Source of the DNA: Trujillonella endophytica
GTDB lineage: Bacteria; Actinomycetota; Actinomycetes; Mycobacteriales; Geodermatophilaceae
Assembly (NCBI RefSeq): GCF_019799905.1
Contig: NZ_JABGCI010000004.1
Location: 186,001-250,000, forward strand
Direction of reading: 5' to 3'
DNA length: 64,000 bases
The stretch's first letter is position 1. Every line of letters starts with the position of its first letter. The notes under the pieces were generated by a model. That model saw only the letters and a list, made by a program, of their open reading frames with translations, ran no database searches and was not told the origin of the DNA. The translations under genes were made by a program, and so were the position numbers. Below, in pieces: positions 17,992 through 26,443 of the stretch.

Positions 17992-18846
17992 GTGGGTCAG
18001 GTCATCCCGCTCTTCCCCTTGGGGACGCCCCTGTTCCCGGGCGTCGTCCTGCCCCTGCGCGTCTTCGAGCCCCGCTACCGCCGACTGATGCGCGACCTGC
18101 TCGTGCAGCGGGCCGAGCAGCGGACGCCCGGGTTCTTCGGCGTCGTCGCCATCCGGCAGGGCTGGGAGGTCGAGCAGGTCGCTCCCGCCGAGGCCCTCTA
18201 CGACATCGGGTGCACCGCCCGGCTGCAGTCGGTCCGCCCGCTGTCGGACGGCGGCTTCCACATCGTCACCGTCGGCGGCGACCGGTTCCGGCTGCTCGAC
18301 GTCCTGGTCTCCGACGACCCGCCCTACCTGCGCGCCGAGGTGGACTGGCTGGCCGACGAGGAGGCCGCCGAGGAGGCCGCCGGCGACGCCGACGGCCTGG
18401 TGGGCCTGCCCGGTGAGGTGCCACTGGGGCCGCCGGACGAGGCGGCCGCGGCCGGGCTCGACGAGCTGGTCAGCTCGGTGGCCCGGGGGTCGATGGACGT
18501 GCTGGTGCACAACGTCGGCGACCTGTTCGCCCGCTACGTCGCCGCGGTCGGCGCGCTGCGGGTCGGCGACGCCGAGGACGCGGACGAGGCGATGGGCGCC
18601 ACGGACGAGGAGACCGCCGCGCTGATGGAGGCGGTGGGCGACGACCCGCGGGCGCTGTCCTACCTGGTCGCGTCGGCCGCGCTGCTCACCACCGAGGACC
18701 GGCAGGTGCTGCTGGCGGAGTCGGCGACCCGGCGCCGGCTCGCCACCGAGTCCCGGCTGCTGCGCCGCGAGCTCACGCTGCTGGAGACGATCGGCGCGGT
18801 CCCCGCTCCACTGCAGCGCTTCGCGGGGCCGCGCAGCGTCAACTAG
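17992..18846 (+). CDS. LON peptidase substrate-binding domain protein
   Basis: The 284-residue protein contains the N-terminal LON substrate-recognition domain without an ATPase or protease domain. Family features include IPLFPLGTPLFPGVVLPLRVFEPRYR at the N-terminus and GFFGVVAIRQGWEV. The second half is helical and acidic (DEEAAEEAAGDADG) and ends in a helical repeat with EDRQVLLAESATRRRLATES. Such stand-alone proteins are common in actinobacteria; their client is unknown. It is divergent from hisD and convergent with the 19537 gene, overlapping it by 8 bp at the 3' ends. Confidence 0.88.
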   Translation: MGQVIPLFPLGTPLFPGVVLPLRVFEPRYRRLMRDLLVQRAEQRTPGFFGVVAIRQGWEVEQVAPAEALYDIGCTARLQSVRPLSDGGFHIVTVGGDRFRLLDVLVSDDPPYLRAEVDWLADEEAAEEAAGDADGLVGLPGEVPLGPPDEAAAAGLDELVSSVARGSMDVLVHNVGDLFARYVAAVGALRVGDAEDADEAMGATDEETAALMEAVGDDPRALSYLVASAALLTTEDRQVLLAESATRRRLATESRLLRRELTLLETIGAVPAPLQRFAGPRSVN

Positions 18847-19537
18847 CGGGAGGACCCCCCGGCTCCCCACCGCCCGCGAGCTCGCGGCGGGCCCCGGCAG
18901 GGGGGCCGTCAGCAGGGGGCGCCCCGCGCCCCAGGTCGTCGCCGGAGGCGAGGAGGGTCGCCACGACGTAGACCAGGACCGCCACGAACGGCGCCACGGT
19001 CAGCGCCGGGAGCGACGCGAGCTCCAGCCGGGTGGTCACGGTGGCGCCGACGTCGGTCAGGTCCTCCGGCGTCGGTCCGGCGCCGAGCAGCTCCCCCAGC
19101 TGCCACGCGAGCACGCCGGCCAAGCCGGTGCCCACCGCGAGGCCGGCGAGGACCGCGACGCCGCGCCGCCGGCGCAGCAGCCAGCCCAAGGTCCCGGCGA
19201 GCAGCCCGAGGCCCGCCAGCACGAGCACGAAGACGCTGTCGTCGGCGGCGAACAGCTCCGCGGACGTGTCGCCGAGCGGCTCGACGCCCTCGGCGAGGAC
19301 GCGGTAGTCCTCCCGGGGCGCCAGCAGCCACCACAGCAGGCCGGCCGGGATGCCGGTCAGCGCCAGGACGGCGGCCAGCCGCAGAGCGGGGAGCAGGTCG
19401 GCGCGCAGCTCCGCGACCCCACCCCACCGTCCCGCGGCGGCCCAGGCGCGGCGGGCGGCACGCCGGTCGACGGGTACCCCGACGGGTCGCTGGGGCGCCG
19501 CCTCGGTGGCCTGGACCGGGCCGGCGGTGTCACTCAC
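18839..19537 (-). CDS. Four-helix membrane protein, DUF2567-like
   Basis: The 232-residue protein has a hydrophilic N-terminus of about 45 residues, then hydrophobic segments near residues 50-70, 98-118, 124-145 and 172-192. The first helix ends in GLLWWLLAPREDYRVLAEG, which resembles the actinobacterial DUF2567 family; I hold this as tentative. The last ~30 codons coincide with gene-end hairpin A2, so the C-terminus (Pro/Gly/Ala-rich) is encoded by the repeat. Its stop overlaps the end of the convergent LON-domain gene by 8 bp. Confidence 0.65.
   Translation of the reverse strand: MSDTAGPVQATEAAPQRPVGVPVDRRAARRAWAAAGRWGGVAELRADLLPALRLAAVLALTGIPAGLLWWLLAPREDYRVLAEGVEPLGDTSAELFAADDSVFVLVLAGLGLLAGTLGWLLRRRRGVAVLAGLAVGTGLAGVLAWQLGELLGAGPTPEDLTDVGATVTTRLELASLPALTVAPFVAVLVYVVATLLASGDDLGRGAPPADGPPAGARRELAGGGEPGGPPAS
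18850..18907. repeat. Gene-end hairpin element A2 (inside the end of a convergent gene)
   Basis: It begins 3 nt after the TAG of the LON-domain gene with AGGACCCCCC, as the other copies do after their stops. CCCCCC (18855-18860) pairs with GGGGGG (18900-18905), enclosing the perfect 14-bp palindrome CCGCGAGCTCGCGG (18874-18887). On the other strand it encodes the tail of the DUF2567-like protein. Confidence 0.75.
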
Positions 19538-19564
19538 CCCTCCAGTGAACCCTGTCCCCCGGTC

Positions 19565-19617
19565 GGCCTCGTCCAGAGGCTCGTCCCGAGCGAGCGAGGG
19601 ATGAGGAGGACGAGGCC
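19565..19617. repeat. Gene-end hairpin element B1
   Basis: It lies immediately downstream of the dnaE stop codon. Perfect 10-bp arms GGCCTCGTCC (19565-19574) and GGACGAGGCC (19608-19617) enclose a CGAGCGAGCGAGGGATGAGG core shared with element B2 at 37071. It is a probable terminator for dnaE. Confidence 0.75.
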
Positions 19618-19622
19618 CTCCA

Positions 19623-22600
19623 TCAGAGCAGCGCCACGCTGGTGGGCCCGAGCAGCGCCTTGATGTCGCCCATCAGCGCGGTGCTCGGCCGCACGCGCAG
19701 CCCCTGGTCCAGCCGCAGCACGGTCTCGCGGCCCCCGTTGATCAGCTTCAGCTGCACCTCGGTCGTGCCCGGGTGGCTGCCGAGGACCTCGCGCAGCCGC
19801 TCCACCACCGGCGGCGTGCAGCGGGCCGCGGCCATCGAGACCAGCACCGGCCCGCGCGGGCCCTCGGTCAGTTCGGGGACCGTCACCTCGGCGCCGAACA
19901 GCGACGGCTGGTCGTCCCGGCGGCTGATCCGGCCCTTGACCACGACGATCTGGTCGCGGACGACCTTCTCCGAGACCTCCGCCCACGTCTTGGGGAAGAA
20001 CAGCACCTCGATGCCGGACTCCAGGTCCTCCAGCGTGGCGATCGCCCACGGCGCACCCTGCTTGTTGGTCCGCGGCGACACCGCGGTGAGGATGCCGGCG
20101 ATCGTGACGTTGGCGCCGTCCTCCACTCCCCCGCCGTTGATCTCCGCGATCGGGGTGTCGGCGTGCGCGGTCAGCACGTGCTCGACGCCGTGCAGCGGGT
20201 GGTCGGAGACGTAGAGGCCGAGCATGTCGCGCTCGAACATCAGCCGCTCGCTCTTGGACCAGTCCGCGGTGGGGATGGTGATGTCGAGGGCGCCGGCGAA
20301 CGGGTCGTCCGCCCCGCTGTCGGCGCCGAAGCTGCCGAAGAGGTCGAACTGGCCCTCGGCCTCGCGCCGCTTGAGGCCCATGGCCGAGTCGACCGCCTGC
20401 GCGTGGACGGCGACGATGCCCTGCCGTGAGTGGCCCAGCGAGTCGAACCCGCCGGCCTTGGCGAGGGACTCGATGACCTTCTTGTTGCAGGCCACCGTGT
20501 CGATCTTCCGCATGAAGTCGGCGAAGTCCTTGAAGGCGCCCTTCTCCTCGCGGGCGCGGACGATGGAGTCGACGACGTTGTGCCCGACGTTGCGGACCGA
20601 GGCGAGGCCGAAGCGCACGTCGTTGCCGACGGCGGTGAAGTCCCACGACGACTCGTTGACGTCGGGCGGGAGCACCTTGATGCCCATCCGCCGGCACTCG
20701 GCGAGGTAGATCGGACGGCGGTCCTTGTCGTCGCCGACGCTGGTGAGCAGCCCGGCCATGTACTCGGCCGGGTAGTTCGCCTTGAGGTACGCCGTCCAGT
20801 ACGACACCAGGCCGTAGGCGGCCGAGTGCGCCTTGTTGAACGCGTAGTCGGCGAACGGCACGAGGATGTCCCACAGCGTCTTGACCGCCGCGGCGGAGAA
20901 GCCGTTGGCCTTCATGCCGGCCTCGAAGCCCACGTACTCGGCGTCCAGGACGGACTTCTTCTTCTTGCCCATCGCGCGGCGCAGCAGGTCGGCCTTGCCG
21001 AGGGAGTACCCGGCGACCTTCTGCGCGATCGCCATGACCTGCTCCTGGTAGACGATCAGGCCGTAGGTCTGGCCGAGGATCTCCTCCAGCGGCTCGGCCA
21101 GCTCCGGGTGGATCGGCGTGATCTCCTGCTGGCCGTTCTTGCGCAGCGCGTAGTTGGTGTGCGAGTTCGCGCCCATCGGACCGGGCCGGTACAGCGCGCC
21201 GACCGCGGAGATGTCCTCGAAGTTGTCGGGTCGCATGAGCCGCAGCAGCGAGCGCATCGGCCCACCGTCGAACTGGAAGACGCCGAGCGTGTCGCCCCGG
21301 GACAGCAGGGCGTAGGTCGCCGGGTCGGTGAGGTCCTTGCTGATCTCGTCGAGGTCGACCGGCTCCTTGCCGTTCAGCACGATGTTGCGCAGCGCGTCGT
21401 CGATGACCGTGAGGTTGCGCAGCCCCAGGAAGTCCATCTTGAGCAGGCCGAGCGTCTCGCAGGTCGGGTAGTCGAACTGCGTGATCATCGCGCCGTCGGC
21501 CTCCCGGCGCATGAGCGGGATGCTGTCGATCAGCGGGTACCGGCCGATGATCACGCCGGCGGCGTGCACGCCCCACTGCCGCTTCAGGCCCTCGAGCTTG
21601 CGCGCCTGGTCGACCACCTCGGCCGCGCCGGGGTCGGACTCGTAGCGGGCGCGGAACTCCGCGGCCTCCTTGTAGCGCTCGTGCTTGGGGTCGAAGATCC
21701 CCGACAGCGGGATGTCCTTGCCCATGACCGAGGGCGGCATCAGCTTGGTGAGCTCGTCCCCGACGGAGAAGGGCCGGTCGAGCACGCGCGCGGCGTCCTT
21801 GATCGCGGCCTTCGCCTTGATGGTGCCGTAGGTGACGATCTGGCTGACCCGCTCCTCGCCGTACTTCTGCGAGACGTACTGGATGACCTCGCCGCGCCGG
21901 CGGTCGTCGAAGTCGATGTCGACGTCGGGCATGGAGACGCGCTCGGGGTTGAGGAACCGCTCGAAGATCAGGCCGTGGGCCAGCGGGTCCAGGTCGGTGA
22001 TGCCCATGGCGTAGGCGGCCAGCGAGCCGGCGGCCGAGCCGCGCCCCGGGCCGACGCGGATGCCGTTGTCCTTGGCCCAGTTGATGAAGTCGGCGACCAC
22101 GAGGAAGTACCCCGGGAAGCCCATCTGCGTGATGATCCCGACCTCGTAGTCGGCCTGCTTGCGCACGTGGTCGGGGATGCCGCCCGGCCACCGCTTGTGC
22201 AGGCCGCGCTCGACCTCCTTGACGAACCAGGAGGTCTCGTCCTCCCCCGGCGGCAGCGGGAAGCGCGGCATCAGGTCCGCGCCCTCGGTGAACTCCACCT
22301 CGCACTGTTCGGCGACCAGCAGGGTGTTGTCGCAGGCCTCGGGCATCTCGGCGAACAGCGCCCGCATCTCCGCCGGGCTCTTGAGGTAGTAGCCGTCGCC
22401 GTTGAACCGGAAGCGGTTGGTGTCGGCCAGCCGCGACCCGGTCTGGATGCACAGGAGCGCGTCGTGGGCCTGCGCGTCCTCCTTGTGCGTGTAGTGCAGG
22501 TCGTTGGTGCCCAGCAGCGGGATGCCGAGGTCCTTGGCGATCGCGAGCAGCGCCGGCTTGGTCTTCTTCTCGATGGACAGGCCGTGGTCCATCACCTCGG

Positions 22601-23180
22601 CGTAGAAGTTCTCCTTGCCGAAGATGTCCTGGAAGTCGGCCGCGGCCTGCCGGGCCTTGTCCTCCTTGCCGGCGCGCAGCCACATGTTGACCTCGCCGGA
22701 CGGGCAGCCGGTCGTGGCGATCAGGCCCTTGCCGTAGCGCTCGAGCAGGTCGCGGTCGAAGCGCGGCTTGCGGTACTGGCCCTCGAGGCTGGCCAGCGAG
22801 GAGATCCGGAAGAGGTTGTGCATCCCCTCGGTGGTGCGGGCCAGCAGCGTCATGTGCGTGTAGGCCGCCTTGCCCCGGTTCGACCCGCCGTCGCCCTCCT
22901 CGTCGATGAGGTTGTCGCCGAAGTCGAACGGCGCCCGGTCGAACCGCGAGCCGGGCGTGTAGTAGCCCTCCATGCCGATGATCGGCTTCACGCCGGCCGA
23001 CTTCGCCTGCTTGTAGAAGTCGTAGGCGCCGAAGACGTTGCCGTGGTCGGTCATCGCCAGCGCCGGCATCCCGTGCTCGGCGGCGGCCTTCGTCACCTCG
23101 GGCAGCTTCGCCGCACCGTCCAGCATCGAGTACTCGGTGTGGACGTGCAGGTGGACGAAGGAGTCGGACGGGCTGCTCAC
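19623..23180 (-). CDS. dnaE: DNA polymerase III alpha subunit
   Basis: The 1185-residue replicative polymerase is of the DnaE1 type. The N-terminal PHP domain starts FVHLHVHTEYSMLDGAAK with metal-binding His residues and TDHGN, as in actinobacterial DnaE1 where PHP has proofreading exonuclease activity. The polymerase active-site acids are in MPDVDIDFDDRRRGEVIQYV. GRGSAAGSLAAY, VHAAGVIIG and FDYPTCETLGLLKMDFLGL are palm/fingers motifs; the C-terminal OB fold (about residues 1000-1090) includes VTIAGILTAVSPR. Length matches the family. It is monocistronic here, with a 206-bp gap before the GNAT gene and a hairpin after its stop. Confidence 0.98.
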   Translation of the reverse strand: MSSPSDSFVHLHVHTEYSMLDGAAKLPEVTKAAAEHGMPALAMTDHGNVFGAYDFYKQAKSAGVKPIIGMEGYYTPGSRFDRAPFDFGDNLIDEEGDGGSNRGKAAYTHMTLLARTTEGMHNLFRISSLASLEGQYRKPRFDRDLLERYGKGLIATTGCPSGEVNMWLRAGKEDKARQAAADFQDIFGKENFYAEVMDHGLSIEKKTKPALLAIAKDLGIPLLGTNDLHYTHKEDAQAHDALLCIQTGSRLADTNRFRFNGDGYYLKSPAEMRALFAEMPEACDNTLLVAEQCEVEFTEGADLMPRFPLPPGEDETSWFVKEVERGLHKRWPGGIPDHVRKQADYEVGIITQMGFPGYFLVVADFINWAKDNGIRVGPGRGSAAGSLAAYAMGITDLDPLAHGLIFERFLNPERVSMPDVDIDFDDRRRGEVIQYVSQKYGEERVSQIVTYGTIKAKAAIKDAARVLDRPFSVGDELTKLMPPSVMGKDIPLSGIFDPKHERYKEAAEFRARYESDPGAAEVVDQARKLEGLKRQWGVHAAGVIIGRYPLIDSIPLMRREADGAMITQFDYPTCETLGLLKMDFLGLRNLTVIDDALRNIVLNGKEPVDLDEISKDLTDPATYALLSRGDTLGVFQFDGGPMRSLLRLMRPDNFEDISAVGALYRPGPMGANSHTNYALRKNGQQEITPIHPELAEPLEEILGQTYGLIVYQEQVMAIAQKVAGYSLGKADLLRRAMGKKKKSVLDAEYVGFEAGMKANGFSAAAVKTLWDILVPFADYAFNKAHSAAYGLVSYWTAYLKANYPAEYMAGLLTSVGDDKDRRPIYLAECRRMGIKVLPPDVNESSWDFTAVGNDVRFGLASVRNVGHNVVDSIVRAREEKGAFKDFADFMRKIDTVACNKKVIESLAKAGGFDSLGHSRQGIVAVHAQAVDSAMGLKRREAEGQFDLFGSFGADSGADDPFAGALDITIPTADWSKSERLMFERDMLGLYVSDHPLHGVEHVLTAHADTPIAEINGGGVEDGANVTIAGILTAVSPRTNKQGAPWAIATLEDLESGIEVLFFPKTWAEVSEKVVRDQIVVVKGRISRRDDQPSLFGAEVTVPELTEGPRGPVLVSMAAARCTPPVVERLREVLGSHPGTTEVQLKLINGGRETVLRLDQGLRVRPSTALMGDIKALLGPTSVALL

Positions 23181-23386
23181 GGTGCGGTCGTGCTCCTCGG
23201 TGGTCGTGCGTGCCCGGCCGTCGGCGTGCCGGCGGGCGACCGGCGGGGAAGACCGGCGGTGCGGGTGGTCTCGGTCTGGCTCGCCCCAGCGGCGACCCCA
23301 GCGGCCGACCCCGATCCTCGCACTGCGAGGTGTCTACGCCGAGGGTCTGACGGAACGTGTCCCGCGCGTCGGCGGGGTCCGGTCGG

Positions 23387-23851
23387 TCACACCCGCCCCG
23401 CCGTCCCGGCGGCCCCCTCGTCGTCCAGGCGGCGGCGCATCGTCACGTGCCGGATGCCGGCCTCCTCGTACTCCTCGCCGACCGCCACGTAGCCGGCGTG
23501 CTCGTAGAACCCGCGGGCGGTGACCTGGGCGTGCAGCTCGATCTCCGGCAGCCCCAGCCGCACGGCCTCCCGGTGCAGGACGGCGAGGACGGCGGCGCCG
23601 TGCCCCCTCCCCCGGGCGGTCGCGTCCACGGCCATCCGGCCGATCACCCCGTGGCCGTCCCGCTCGAACAGCCGGCCGGTGGCGACCACGCGGCCCTCGG
23701 CGTCACGGCCGACCGCGTGCACCGCCACGGCGTCGGTCGCGTCCTGCTCGAGCTCCGGGGGGACGCCCTGCTCCTCCACGAAGACGCGGGTCCGGACCGC
23801 CGTCGTCCCCGCCCGGTCCGCCGGCCCGGCGACGCCGGCCCGGGCGCTCAC
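23387..23851 (-). CDS. GNAT family N-acetyltransferase (ElaA-like)
   Basis: The 154-residue protein is a single GNAT acyltransferase domain. RTRVFVEEQGVPPELEQD near the N-terminus is typical of the ElaA-like subgroup. The acetyl-CoA pyrophosphate loop is in RMAVDATARGRGHGAAVLAVL, and GFYEHAGYVAVGEEYEEAGI is the C-terminal motif. Substrate is unknown. Its GTG overlaps the stop of the CPBP gene (GTGA), so the two are probably coupled. Confidence 0.85.
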   Translation of the reverse strand: MSARAGVAGPADRAGTTAVRTRVFVEEQGVPPELEQDATDAVAVHAVGRDAEGRVVATGRLFERDGHGVIGRMAVDATARGRGHGAAVLAVLHREAVRLGLPEIELHAQVTARGFYEHAGYVAVGEEYEEAGIRHVTMRRRLDDEGAAGTAGRV

Positions 23852-24624
23852 CGCACGCCCGTCGAGGGCAGCGCCCGGTTCGGCACCGCGAGGAACCGCA
23901 GGTCGATCAGCGCGTGCAGCAGCACCGGCAGCAGCAGCGAGCGGGTGTCCAGGTACAGCCCGGCCATCACCGCGCCCAGCACGCCGGTGGTGAGCACGCC
24001 TCCCACGCCCTGGTAGGCGTGCGCCAGTCCGAACGCGACCGCGGCGACGACCACGAGCAGCCACGCGGGGAGGCCGCCGGCGACCGCGGACACCACCGCC
24101 AGAAAGAAGCCGCGGTAGAGCCACTCCTCGCAGATGCCGGCGGTCAGCCCGACCGCCGTGAACAGCCGCCGCTCCGCCGGCGTCCGCGGGAGGAGCGCGA
24201 GGGTGGCGTGCATCGGGAGCTCGGCGGGCCGGCCGTCGGCGCCCTCGCGCACGGGCAGCTGCGTGAGCGCCCCGCCGCGCAGCGCCCGGGTCGAGGCGAC
24301 GACGAGCACGACCACCAGCAGGGCCAGGCCCCCGGCCACCGGCCCGGGCCAGCCGTCGGGCCAGCGCAGACCGACCGCGGCGGCGTCCACCCCCGGCGCC
24401 GACAGCCAGATGACGAACGCCAGCAGGGCCAGCCCCCACTCGAGCACCAGCAGCCGCCCGTAGAACGAGCGGCGGGCGCCGGCGTCGGTGCGCAGCCGGC
24501 CCTCGAAGCGGCGGTGCAGCACCGCGCCCACGACCGGCTCGCCGACGACCAGGTACACCGCGACGACGACGGCCGACAGCGCCGCCGGACCGTAGTCGGC
24601 CAGCGACGTCGGCAGCGCGTCCAT
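23848..24624 (-). CDS. CPBP family intramembrane metalloprotease
   Basis: The 258-residue polytopic protein has about seven hydrophobic segments. The Abi/CPBP motifs are present: EEWLYRGF (motif 1, Glu-Glu and Arg), FGLAHAYQG (motif 2 His) and a final HALIDL (motif 3 His and Asp). Related proteins are CAAX prenyl protease-like membrane proteases or bacteriocin self-immunity factors. It starts 19 bp after rluD and is coupled to the GNAT gene downstream. Substrate is unknown. Confidence 0.88.
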   Translation of the reverse strand: MDALPTSLADYGPAALSAVVVAVYLVVGEPVVGAVLHRRFEGRLRTDAGARRSFYGRLLVLEWGLALLAFVIWLSAPGVDAAAVGLRWPDGWPGPVAGGLALLVVVLVVASTRALRGGALTQLPVREGADGRPAELPMHATLALLPRTPAERRLFTAVGLTAGICEEWLYRGFFLAVVSAVAGGLPAWLLVVVAAVAFGLAHAYQGVGGVLTTGVLGAVMAGLYLDTRSLLLPVLLHALIDLRFLAVPNRALPSTGVR

Positions 24625-24643
24625 GCTCTCGTCCCGCCTGCGC

Positions 24644-25576
24644 CTACGCCTCGGCCCGCAGGATCGCCAGCGCCCCCGCCAGGTCGGCCGGGTAGTCGCT
24701 GGTGAACTCGACCCAGCGGCCGTCGGCGGGGTGCTCGAAGCCGAGGCGGACGGCGTGCAGCCACTGCCGGGACACCCCGAGCCGGGCCGCCAGCGTCGGG
24801 TCGGCGCCGTACGTGGGGTCCCCGACGCAGGGGTGGCGCATGGCGGAGAAGTGCACCCGGATCTGGTGGGTGCGCCCGGTCTCCAGGTGGACGTCGACCA
24901 GGCTGGCGGCCGGGAAGGCCTCCATGACCTCGTAGTGGGTCACCGACGGGCGGCCGCCGGTGACGACGGCGAACTTCCAGTCGTGCCGGGGGTGCCGGTC
25001 GATCGGGGCGTCGATGGTGCCGCGGCTGGGGTCGGGGTGCCCCTGGACGAGGGCGTGGTAGCCCTTGTCGACCGTCCGCTCCTTGAAGGCGGCCTTGAGC
25101 GCGGTGTACGCCCGCTCGCTCTTCGCCACGACCATCAGGCCGGTGGTGGCGGCGTCCAGGCGGTGCACCACACCCTGCCGCTCGGCGGCGCCCGACGTCG
25201 AGACGCGGTACCCGGCCGCCGCCAGGCCGCCGATCACGGTCGGCCCGTCCCAGCCGGGGCTGCCGTGCGCCGCGACCCCGACGGGCTTGTCCACCACCAC
25301 GAGGTCGTCGTCGTCGTGCACGATCGTCATGCCGGTGACCGGCTTCGGGGCCACTGGCTCCCCCGGGGGCGGGGGCAGCTCGACCTCCAGCCAGCTGCCG
25401 CCGGTCAGCCGGTCGCCCTTGCCGCGCACCCGGCCGTCGACGACGACGGACCCGGCGTCGGCCAGGTCGGCGGCCGCCGTCCGGGTCAGCCCGAACAACC
25501 GGGACAGCGCCTGGTCGACCCGCTGGCCCTCGAGCCCGTCGGGCACCGGGAGCGCACGGTGCAGGCCGGAGGTCAC
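24644..25576 (-). CDS. rluD: 23S rRNA pseudouridine synthase (RluD-like)
   Basis: The 310-residue RluA/RluD-family enzyme isomerises uridines in 23S rRNA. An S4 RNA-binding domain ([20 protein letters not shown]) occupies the first 75 residues. The catalytic Asp is in [19 protein letters not shown], and the [18 protein letters not shown] motif follows. It lies between lspA and the CPBP gene on the same strand, the usual lspA-rluD order of actinobacteria. The GTG start is 6 nt after CACAAT, so a leaderless transcript from within the lspA-rluD gap is possible. Confidence 0.92.
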   Translation of the reverse strand: MTSGLHRALPVPDGLEGQRVDQALSRLFGLTRTAAADLADAGSVVVDGRVRGKGDRLTGGSWLEVELPPPPGEPVAPKPVTGMTIVHDDDDLVVVDKPVGVAAHGSPGWDGPTVIGGLAAAGYRVSTSGAAERQGVVHRLDAATTGLMVVAKSERAYTALKAAFKERTVDKGYHALVQGHPDPSRGTIDAPIDRHPRHDWKFAVVTGGRPSVTHYEVMEAFPAASLVDVHLETGRTHQIRVHFSAMRHPCVGDPTYGADPTLAARLGVSRQWLHAVRLGFEHPADGRWVEFTSDYPADLAGALAILRAEA

Positions 25577-25635
25577 GCAGCCATTGTGACCGGCGGTGCC
25601 GACGGGCGGCCCCGGCGGCGCCGGCGCGGCCCGGC

Positions 25636-26226
25636 TCAGTCGCGCCGGGCGTCCCCGCTGCGCGAGCCGTCGAACTCGATGCCGCGCAGGGCCAGCACCG
25701 CGCCGAGGACACCGCCGCAGGTGATCGCCGAGTCGGCGACGTTGAAGATCGGGAAGACGTCGCCCCCGGGGGCGAACACCGAGATGAAGTCGACGACGCC
25801 CCCGCGGAGGAAGCCGGGGTCGCGGAACACCCGGTCGACGAGGTTGCCGACCGCGCCGCCGAGGACCAGGCCCAGCGCCACGGCCCAGCCCAGCGAGAAC
25901 AGCCGGCGGGCGACCCGCACGATCACCACCGACACGGCCACGGCGATCAGGCTGAAGACGACGGTGAAGCCCTCCGCGAAGGAGAAGGCGGCGCCGGTGT
26001 TGCGGGCGTGCGTCAGGTGCAGCGCCCCGCCCAGCAGGCGGACGTCCTCGCCCCGGTCCAGCGTGGCGACCACCAGCAGCTTGCTGGCGAGGTCCAGCAC
26101 CAGGACGGCGACGGCGACGGCCAGCAGGAGGCGGGTGCGCGGCCGGGCAGCCGGCGGGGCGGTCGCGGCGGGGCCGTGCTCCCCGGGCTCGTCCCCGCGG
26201 GTGTCCTCGGGCTCAGCGGACAGCAC
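25636..26226 (-). CDS. lspA: Lipoprotein signal peptidase (signal peptidase II)
   Basis: The 196-residue membrane aspartic protease cuts prolipoprotein signal peptides before the lipidated Cys. Four hydrophobic helices are present after a ~30-residue polar N-terminal extension. The conserved motifs are [25 protein letters not shown] and [12 protein letters not shown]; the two Asp residues in the last two are the catalytic pair. The GTG has GGAG close upstream. The gene is divergent from mqo. Confidence 0.95.
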   Translation of the reverse strand: MLSAEPEDTRGDEPGEHGPAATAPPAARPRTRLLLAVAVAVLVLDLASKLLVVATLDRGEDVRLLGGALHLTHARNTGAAFSFAEGFTVVFSLIAVAVSVVIVRVARRLFSLGWAVALGLVLGGAVGNLVDRVFRDPGFLRGGVVDFISVFAPGGDVFPIFNVADSAITCGGVLGAVLALRGIEFDGSRSGDARRD

Positions 26227-26329
26227 GCGCTCCAGGGTCCGGGGTCCGGTCGGGCGGCCGGACGGCCCGTCGACGATAGCCCGGGCCGCTCCCGGATCGC
26301 GCCGGTCCGCGCCGTACCACCGGATGCCC

Positions 26330-26345
26330 CGTGATTCATGTCACG
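26330..26345. promoter_or_regulatory. CRP/FNR-type palindrome upstream of mqo
   Basis: CGTGATTCATGTCACG is a perfect inverted repeat of CGTGA and TCACG around a 6-bp spacer. This matches the TGTGA-N6-TCACA layout used by CRP-family regulators, including mycobacterial Crp. It lies 98 bp before the mqo start and 103 bp before the divergent lspA start. Confidence 0.5.
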
Positions 26346-26443
26346 ACGGGTACGACGCATCTCACACCGCCGAGGGGGCGTGCCCGGGCCAGGAGTGGCC
26401 GATGGTCGATGTCGGACCTCGTACCCGGCCAGAGAGGCAACAG

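Noticed and set aside
23181..23386. Small gene or terminator between dnaE and the GNAT gene
   Set aside because: No frame with a start signal and no strong palindrome; it is probably just the dnaE promoter region.
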